Assembly (NCBI RefSeq): GCF_013387495.1 | Contig: NZ_JABZEE010000023.1 | Span: 1-58,008, forward strand | Source of the DNA: Streptomyces sp. PKU-EA00015 | GTDB lineage: Bacteria > Actinomycetota > Actinomycetes > Streptomycetales > Streptomycetaceae | DNA length: 58,008 nucleotides | Reading direction: 5' to 3' | Part shown: positions 53,088 through 58,008 of the stretch, in pieces | Layout: each line of letters opens with the position of its first letter | How positions within the stretch are numbered: position 1 is the first letter of the stretch | The notes under the pieces: model-generated | The model's database searches: none | Seen by the model: only the letters and a program-made list of their open reading frames with translations | What the model was told of the DNA's origin: nothing | Program-made: the position numbers and the translations under genes

Positions 53088-55754
53088 CTACAGGCCGTAG
53101 CGCTCGCGCGCCTCCTTCACGGCCGAGGCAGGAACCTCGCCGCGCCGGGCCAGCTGTGCCAGCGCCGCGACCGTGATCGACTGCGCGTCGACGCCGAAGT
53201 GGCGGCGCGCGCCCTCACGGGTGTCCGACAGACCGAAGCCGTCCGTGCCGAGCGACGACCAGTCCTGCTCGACCCACTGACTGATCTGGTCGGGCACCTG
53301 CCGCATCCAGTCGGAGACGGCCAGCACCGGACCCGGAGCACCCTCCAGCGCCTCGGTCACGTACGGCGTGCGCTGCTCGCCGCGCAGCAGGGCCTCGTCG
53401 GCCTCCAGCGCGTCGCGGCGCAGCTCGCCCCACGAGGTCGCGGACCACACGTCGGCGGCCACGTTCCAGTCGGCGGCCAGCAGCTCCTGGGCCTCGAGCG
53501 CCCAGTGGATGGCCGTACCGGAGGCGAGCAGCTGCAGGCGCGGCGCGTCCGCGTCGGCCGAGCCCTCCTTGAAGCGGTACAGGCCCTTGACGATGCCCTC
53601 CTCGACGCCCTCCGGCATGGCGGGCTGCGGCTTGGGCTCGTTGTAGACCGTCAGGTAGTAGAAGACGTCCTCCGCGTCCGGGCCGTACATCCGGCGCAGA
53701 CCGTCCTTGACGATCACCGCGACCTCGTACGCGAAGGCCGGGTCGTAGTTCAGCGACGCCGGGTTCGTGGCGGCGATCAGGTGCGAGTGGCCGTCCGCGT
53801 GCTGGAGGCCCTCACCGGTCAGGGTCGTACGGCCCGCCGTCGCGCCCACGATGAAGCCCTTGCCGAGCTGGTCGGCGAGCTGCCACATCTGGTCGCCGGT
53901 CCGCTGCCAGCCGAACATCGAGTAGAAGATGTAGAACGGGATCATCGTCTCGCCGTGCGTCGCGTACGACGTCGCGGCGGCGATGAAGTCGGCCATGGCG
54001 CCGGCCTCGGTGATCCCCTCGTTGAGGATCTGGCCGTCCTTGGCCTCCTTGTAGTACATCAGCTGGTCACGGTCGACCGGCTCGTACGTCTGGCCCAGCG
54101 GCGAGTAGATGCCCGCGGACGGGAACAGCGACTCCATGCCGAAGGTGCGGGCCTCGTCCGGGACGATCGGCACCCAGCGCCTGCCGGTCTCCTTGTCCCG
54201 CATCAGGTCCTTCATCAGCCGGACGAAGGCCATGGTCGTGGCCATCTCCTGCCTGCCGGACCCCTTGTACAGGGCCTTGAACGCGCGCTCCTGAGGCTGC
54301 GGCAGCGCCGCCGCGTGGACCCGGCGGGCCGGGGCGGGACCGCCGAGGGCGGCGCGGCGCTCCTGGAGGTAGCGGACCTCGGGGGAGTCGGCGCCCGGGT
54401 GGCCGTACGGCACGAGGCCGTCGGCGAAGGCGCTGTCGGCGATCGGGAGCCCGAGCAGGTCGCGCATGCCCTTGAACTCGTCGATCGTCAGCTTCTTCAT
54501 CTGGTGGTTGGCGTTCTTGGACTCGAAGCCCTTGCCGAGCGTGTAGCCCTTCACCGTCTGGGCGAGGATCACGGTCGGCGCGCCCTTGTGCTCGACGGCC
54601 GCCTTGTACGCCGCGTACACCTTGCGGGCCTCGTGGCCGCCGCGGGAGGTGTAGAAACACTCGGCGATCTTCGCGTCGGTGAGCAGCTTGGCCAGCTCGA
54701 CGAGCGCGGGCTCGGCGCCGAAGAAGTGCTCGCGGATGTACGCGACGTCGCGGGTCGCGTACGTCTGGAACTGCGCGTCCGGCACCTCACGGAGGCGGCG
54801 GACGAGGGCGCCGGTGGTGTCGAGCTGGAACAGCTCGTCCCAGGCCGAGCCCCACAGCGATTTGACGACGTTCCAGCCGGCGCCGCGGAACTGGGCCTCC
54901 AGCTCCTGCACGATCTTGAAGTTGGCGCGGACCGGGCCGTCGAGACGCTGCAGGTTGCAGTTGATGACGAAGGTCAGGTTGTCGAGCCGCTCACGGGAGG
55001 CCAGGGCGAGGGCCGCGGTCGACTCGGGCTCGTCCATCTCGCCGTCGCCGAGGAACGCCCAGACGTGGGAGTTCGCCGTGTCCTTGATGCCGCGGTTGTG
55101 CAGATAGCGGTTGAAGCGCGCCTGGTAGATCGCGGAGAGCGGGCCGAGACCCATGGAGACGGTGGGGAACTCCCACAGCCAGGGCAGGCGGCGCGGGTGC
55201 GGGTAGGAGGGGAGGCCGTTGCCGCCCGCCTCCTGCCGGAAGTTGTCGAGCTGCTGCTCGCTCAGCCGGCCGTCGAGGAACGCGCGGGCGTAGATGCCCG
55301 GGGAGGCGTGGCCCTGGATGTAGAGCTGGTCGCCGGAGCCGTCGCTTTCCTTGCCGCGGAAGAAGTGGTTGAAGCCGGTCTCGTAGAGCCAGGCCGCGGA
55401 GGCGAAGGTGGCGATGTGGCCGCCGACGCCGAAGCGGGAGCCGCGGGTCACCATGGCGGCCGCGTTCCAGCGGTTCCAGGCGGTGATGCGCGCCTCCATC
55501 TCCTCGTCGCCCTCGAACGCGGGCTCGGCGGAGGTGGGGATGGTGTTGACGTAGTCCGTCTCCAGCAGCCGGGGCAGGGCGACGCCCGCCTTCTCGGCGT
55601 GCTGGAGGGTGCGGCGCATCAGGTACGCGGCGCGGTGCGGGCCGGCATGCTCCGCGACGGCGTCGAGGGACGCCGCCCACTCGGCGGTTTCCTCGGCGTC
55701 ACGGTCCGGGAGCTGGTCGAGCTCGCTCGGAAGCTTGCCTACGGGGTCGGTCAT
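53088..55754 (-). CDS. aceE: Pyruvate dehydrogenase E1 component, homodimeric type
   Basis: Decarboxylates pyruvate and reductively acetylates the lipoyl group of E2. 888 residues, the full length of homodimeric AceE. The thiamine diphosphate motif is [10 protein letters not shown] (236-245), followed by [37 protein letters not shown] and [13 protein letters not shown] are the other active-site blocks. GAAGG lies before the ATG at 55754. The upstream 500 bp hold a candidate operator and a repeat. The next gene upstream is a GntR regulator, and E2 lies beyond it. Confidence 0.97.
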   Translation of the reverse strand: MTDPVGKLPSELDQLPDRDAEETAEWAASLDAVAEHAGPHRAAYLMRRTLQHAEKAGVALPRLLETDYVNTIPTSAEPAFEGDEEMEARITAWNRWNAAAMVTRGSRFGVGGHIATFASAAWLYETGFNHFFRGKESDGSGDQLYIQGHASPGIYARAFLDGRLSEQQLDNFRQEAGGNGLPSYPHPRRLPWLWEFPTVSMGLGPLSAIYQARFNRYLHNRGIKDTANSHVWAFLGDGEMDEPESTAALALASRERLDNLTFVINCNLQRLDGPVRANFKIVQELEAQFRGAGWNVVKSLWGSAWDELFQLDTTGALVRRLREVPDAQFQTYATRDVAYIREHFFGAEPALVELAKLLTDAKIAECFYTSRGGHEARKVYAAYKAAVEHKGAPTVILAQTVKGYTLGKGFESKNANHQMKKLTIDEFKGMRDLLGLPIADSAFADGLVPYGHPGADSPEVRYLQERRAALGGPAPARRVHAAALPQPQERAFKALYKGSGRQEMATTMAFVRLMKDLMRDKETGRRWVPIVPDEARTFGMESLFPSAGIYSPLGQTYEPVDRDQLMYYKEAKDGQILNEGITEAGAMADFIAAATSYATHGETMIPFYIFYSMFGWQRTGDQMWQLADQLGKGFIVGATAGRTTLTGEGLQHADGHSHLIAATNPASLNYDPAFAYEVAVIVKDGLRRMYGPDAEDVFYYLTVYNEPKPQPAMPEGVEEGIVKGLYRFKEGSADADAPRLQLLASGTAIHWALEAQELLAADWNVAADVWSATSWGELRRDALEADEALLRGEQRTPYVTEALEGAPGPVLAVSDWMRQVPDQISQWVEQDWSSLGTDGFGLSDTREGARRHFGVDAQSITVAALAQLARRGEVPASAVKEARERYGL

Positions 55755-55854
55755 GATCGCCGCCTTCCGGACAGGAGGGGGGTGGAGAAAAGGGGGTGCC
55801 GTGTCTGGCAGGACAGGGCGAGGGTGGGTGAACCCGTCGACGACTGTAAGTCTC

Positions 55855-55871
55855 TGATCGATGATCGATCA
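55855..55871. promoter_or_regulatory. Palindrome upstream of aceE, candidate GntR operator
   Basis: TGATCGAT-G-ATCGATCA: perfect 8-bp arms around a single base, 101-117 nt before the aceE start codon. FadR/FCD-type GntR proteins bind such odd-centred palindromes, and one is encoded 386 bp away. No direct evidence connects them. Confidence 0.5.
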
Positions 55872-56089
55872 AAGCCTGGGGAGAAATTGGCATCCGGTGC
55901 CGCAAAAGTGGGCACGGGGTGCCGGTGCGAATGCACCCTTTCCGGGCGCGCCGCACTCGGCCCCGGCCTGCGTGACGCTCGGCCACGTACCGCCCGGCGG
56001 GGGCGGGGACGCGCAGGGGTCGTGGTTCGGGACGTAAGGCGTCGTTGGTCACCGCGACGCAGGTTCGTGGAAGCAGTCCTGAATTCGAG

Positions 56090-56190
56090 CCCCGGAGCGG
56101 CCCGACGCTGGGGTCACGAACCGGCGCGGCCCGGGGTGGCACCGGTTCGCTGCCCGCTCAAGGGCCCGGCCCCGGAGCGGCCCGACGCTG
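56090..56190. repeat. 22-bp direct repeat pair
   Basis: Two exact copies of GCCCCGGAGCGGCCCGACGC plus TG at 56090-56111 and 56169-56190. They are in the non-coding region 55755-56256 between aceE and the GntR gene, near the GntR 3' end, and also contain short GGAGCGG/GGGCC echoes. Apart from this repeat and the palindrome at 55855, the region is unremarkable. Confidence 0.75.
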
Positions 56191-56256
56191 CGCTCCTGGA
56201 GCGGGCCGAGCCCGGGAGAGTGCCCCGGTCCGCCGCCCGCCCAAGGGCCACGCGCG

Positions 56257-56880
56257 CTACGCGCGCGGCGCGCAGCCCAGTACGTGGGACTTCACCAGCG
56301 TGCCGATCGCCGGGTCGCGCCTGCGGAACGCCTCCACCAGCTCCTGGTGCTCCTCCGCGTACGACTTCTGCACCGTCCCCAGCCACCGGATCGACAGCGC
56401 CGTGAAGACCTCGATCCCGAGCCCCTCCCAGGTGTGCAGGAGGACCTTGTTGGACGCGGCACGCACCAGCTCGCGGTGGAACGCCACCGTGTGCCGGACC
56501 TGGGCCGCCGAGTCGCCCGTGCGGTCCGCCTCGTACAGCGCCGTGACGTGCGGCTCCAGCGCCGAACAGTCGTCCGCCAGCCGCTCCGCGGCCAGTTCGG
56601 CCGCGATCTGCTCCAGGCCCGCCCGGACCGGGTAGCTCTCCTCCAGGTCGGCGGCCGTCAGATTCCGCACCCGCACACCCTTGTTGGGCGCCGACTCGAT
56701 CAGCCGCAGCGACTCCAGCTCGCGCAGCGCCTCGCGCACCGGGGTCTGGGAGACCTCCAGCTCGGTCGCGATACGGCGCTCGACGATGCGTTCCCCGGGC
56801 TTCCAGCGGCCGCTGACGATCCCCTCCACGATGTGCTCGCGGATCTGATCGCGCAGCGAGTGGACGACGGGGACGGTCAT
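56257..56880 (-). CDS. GntR-family regulator, FCD (FadR) subgroup
   Basis: 207 residues. A winged helix (about 8-72: RWKPGERIVERRIATELEVS, TPVREALRELESLRL) is followed by an all-helical FCD effector domain (about 80-200: YPVRAGLEQIAAELAA, VRHTVAFHRELVRAASN) whose His residues usually bind a metal plus an organic acid. FadR/PdhR-type proteins often control pyruvate dehydrogenase genes. Its position between aceE and the E2 gene supports that role here; the effector is unknown. Confidence 0.92.
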   Translation of the reverse strand: MTVPVVHSLRDQIREHIVEGIVSGRWKPGERIVERRIATELEVSQTPVREALRELESLRLIESAPNKGVRVRNLTAADLEESYPVRAGLEQIAAELAAERLADDCSALEPHVTALYEADRTGDSAAQVRHTVAFHRELVRAASNKVLLHTWEGLGIEVFTALSIRWLGTVQKSYAEEHQELVEAFRRRDPAIGTLVKSHVLGCAPRA

Positions 56881-56928
56881 GGAGCGCTCCTTAAAGCCGC
56901 GTCGACCTGTGACCCCTAGACAATACGG

Positions 56929-56967
56929 CGGCGCCCCCGCCGGAATGTACTCCCAGCGGGGGCGCCG
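56929..56967 (-). terminator. E2 gene terminator
   Basis: A perfect 12-bp stem CGGCGCCCCCGC/GCGGGGGCGCCG with a 15-nt loop, 13 nt past the stop of the E2 gene and before the GntR start. Confidence 0.8.
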
Positions 56968-56980
56968 TTCGTGAGGCTGG

Positions 56981-58008
56981 TTACAGACCGAGTTCGACCT
57001 CGAACTCGCCCGCCTCCAGGATCGCCTTGACGGCCGTCAGGTAGCGGGCCGCGTCGGCGCCGTCCACCAGACGGTGGTCGTAGGAGAGCGCGACGTACGT
57101 CATGTCGCGGACGGCGATCGTCTCGCCGAGGTCCGGGTGGTTCACGACCACCGGACGGCGGACCGTGGCGCCGATGCCCAGGATGGCGACCTGGTTCGGC
57201 GGCACGATGATCGTGTCGAACAGCGCACCGCGCGAGCCGGTGTTGCTGATGGTGAACGTCGCACCGGCGAGGTCGTCCGGCGTGATCTTGCTGGCGCGCA
57301 CGGCGCCGGCGAGCTCGGCCGTCTTCTTCGCGATACCGGCGATGTTCAGGTCGCCCGCACCCTTGATGACCGGCGTCATCAGACCCTTCTCGGAGTCCAC
57401 GGCGATGCCGATGTTCTCCGAGTCGAAGTACGTGATGGTGCCCTCGGCCTCGTTGATCCGGGCGTTGATGACCGGGTGGGCCTTCAGCGCCTGGGCCGCG
57501 GCCTTGACGAAGAACGGCATCGGGGAGAGCTTGACGCCCTCACGCGCCGCGAACGCGTCCTTCGCCCGGGCGCGCAACTTCATCAGCTTGGTGATGTCGA
57601 CCTCGACGACCGAGGTCAGCTGGGCCTGGTCGTGCAGCGCCTTCATCATGTTGTCGCCGATGACCTTGCGCATGCGGGTCATCTTGACGGTCTGACCGCG
57701 CAGCGGGGACGCCTCCAGCTTCGGAGCCTGCGGAGCGGCCGGGGCGGCAGCGGCGGCGGGCGCCGGGACGGCGGCCTTGGCGGCCTCCGCGGCGGCGATG
57801 ACGTCCTGCTTGCGGATACGGCCGCCGACGCCGGTGCCCTTGACGGTGGCGAGGTCGACGCCGTTCTCGGCGGCGAGCTTGCGGACCAGCGGGGTGACGT
57901 ACGCGTCGCTCGCCTCGACGGAGGCGGGCGCGGGCGCGGCGGGCGCCGGAGCCGGGGCCGCGGGGGCGGCCGGGGCAGCGGCGGCCGGAGCCGGAGCCGG
58001 AGCCGGAG
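56981..58008 (-). CDS. sucB: Dihydrolipoamide acyltransferase (E2 of a 2-oxoacid dehydrogenase), partial
   Basis: The gene runs off the right edge, so only the C-terminal part is seen. In order: an Ala/Pro linker, the E3-binding domain (YVTPLVRKLAAENGVDLATV and GTGVGGRIRKQDVIAA), another Ala/Pro linker, then the catalytic domain with MTRMRKVIGDNMM and the active-site YDHRLVDGADAARYL (His...Asp-Gly). It forms the E2 core and accepts acyl groups on lipoyl-lysines made by LipA/LipB. By synteny this is SucB/succinyl-type or a shared E2; the missing lipoyl domains prevent a final call. Confidence 0.9.
   Translation of the reverse strand, partial: PAPAPAPAAAAPAAPAAPAPAPAAPAPASVEASDAYVTPLVRKLAAENGVDLATVKGTGVGGRIRKQDVIAAAEAAKAAVPAPAAAAAPAAPQAPKLEASPLRGQTVKMTRMRKVIGDNMMKALHDQAQLTSVVEVDITKLMKLRARAKDAFAAREGVKLSPMPFFVKAAAQALKAHPVINARINEAEGTITYFDSENIGIAVDSEKGLMTPVIKGAGDLNIAGIAKKTAELAGAVRASKITPDDLAGATFTISNTGSRGALFDTIIVPPNQVAILGIGATVRRPVVVNHPDLGETIAVRDMTYVALSYDHRLVDGADAARYLTAVKAILEAGEFEVELGL

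Noticed and set aside
52725..55754. Long plus-strand frame opposite aceE
   Set aside because: Shadow of the aceE coding strand; Val/Arg/Gly-rich without motifs.

Overview
The window is a 58 kb stretch of a very GC-rich actinobacterial chromosome, almost certainly a Streptomyces. The signs are codon third positions that are nearly always G or C, GTG/TTG starts, dyad terminators without U-tracts, and a gene order (nadE, glnA2, glnE, glnII, glnA, RDD, DUF4191, lipA, lipB, aceE, GntR, sucB) that matches, from memory, the Streptomyces core chromosome around SCO2180-SCO2245 of S. coelicolor. There is no rRNA, tRNA, CRISPR array, insertion sequence or prophage. It is core chromosome with some accessory genes, decayed genes and regulatory DNA.

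Layout. 1-7.7 kb: an MFS exporter, NAD synthetase, a CBS-pair protein, a DUF305/DUF3105 secreted pair with a small neighbour, glutamine-synthetase-like GlnA2 and an orphan antitoxin-like peptide. 7.9-13 kb: two paralogous methyltransferases, a beta-helix gene remnant, a VOC protein, a flavin-type oxidase and a secreted PIG-L deacetylase with a propeller-like tail. 13.3-25.5 kb: the GS adenylyltransferase GlnE, a PAP2-type membrane enzyme, GNAT plus TetR, a sigma-like/transmembrane fusion protein, a tyrosine phosphatase, a Tat-exported GH89 hexosaminidase and a His-rich lipoprotein. 25.6-32 kb: a DUF1996 wall protein, GNAT, an epimerase, a His-rich membrane protein with a PepSY protein, and an orphan winged-helix regulator. 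32-41 kb: GlnII, an oxidoreductase, a secreted barrel protein, a truncated MocR gene, an ArsC-like protein, a MOSC protein, an MmpS-like protein and GlnA. 41-46 kb: DUF4191, LipA, LipB and a large regulator. 46-53 kb: a repeat element, a frameshifted GH20 remnant, an amine oxidase, an SDR, GNAT, DUF4240, a second SDR and a WYL regulator. 53-58 kb: pyruvate dehydrogenase E1 (AceE), a GntR/FCD regulator, and a dihydrolipoamide acyltransferase cut by the window end.

Two themes run through the window. Nitrogen: three glutamine-synthetase-family genes (glnA2, glnII, glnA) and glnE lie within 35 kb. The upstream regions of glnII and glnA carry runs of 5-bp GlnR-type half-sites spaced exactly 11 bp apart, and GlnA keeps the Tyr397 that GlnE modifies. 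Lipoate/2-oxoacid metabolism: LipB makes octanoyl-protein, LipA turns it into lipoyl-protein, and AceE and the E2 protein form lipoate-dependent dehydrogenase complexes. A GntR-FCD regulator sits between aceE and the E2 gene, and there is a clean palindrome upstream of aceE.

I did not find a convincing new defence, toxin or biosynthetic system. The most worthwhile items are the GlnR arrays, the sigma-like/membrane fusion protein, the orphan antitoxin, the candidate GntR operator, a possible 33-codon gene, and four decayed genes: beta-helix, MocR, GH20 and an unknown gene next to aceE.
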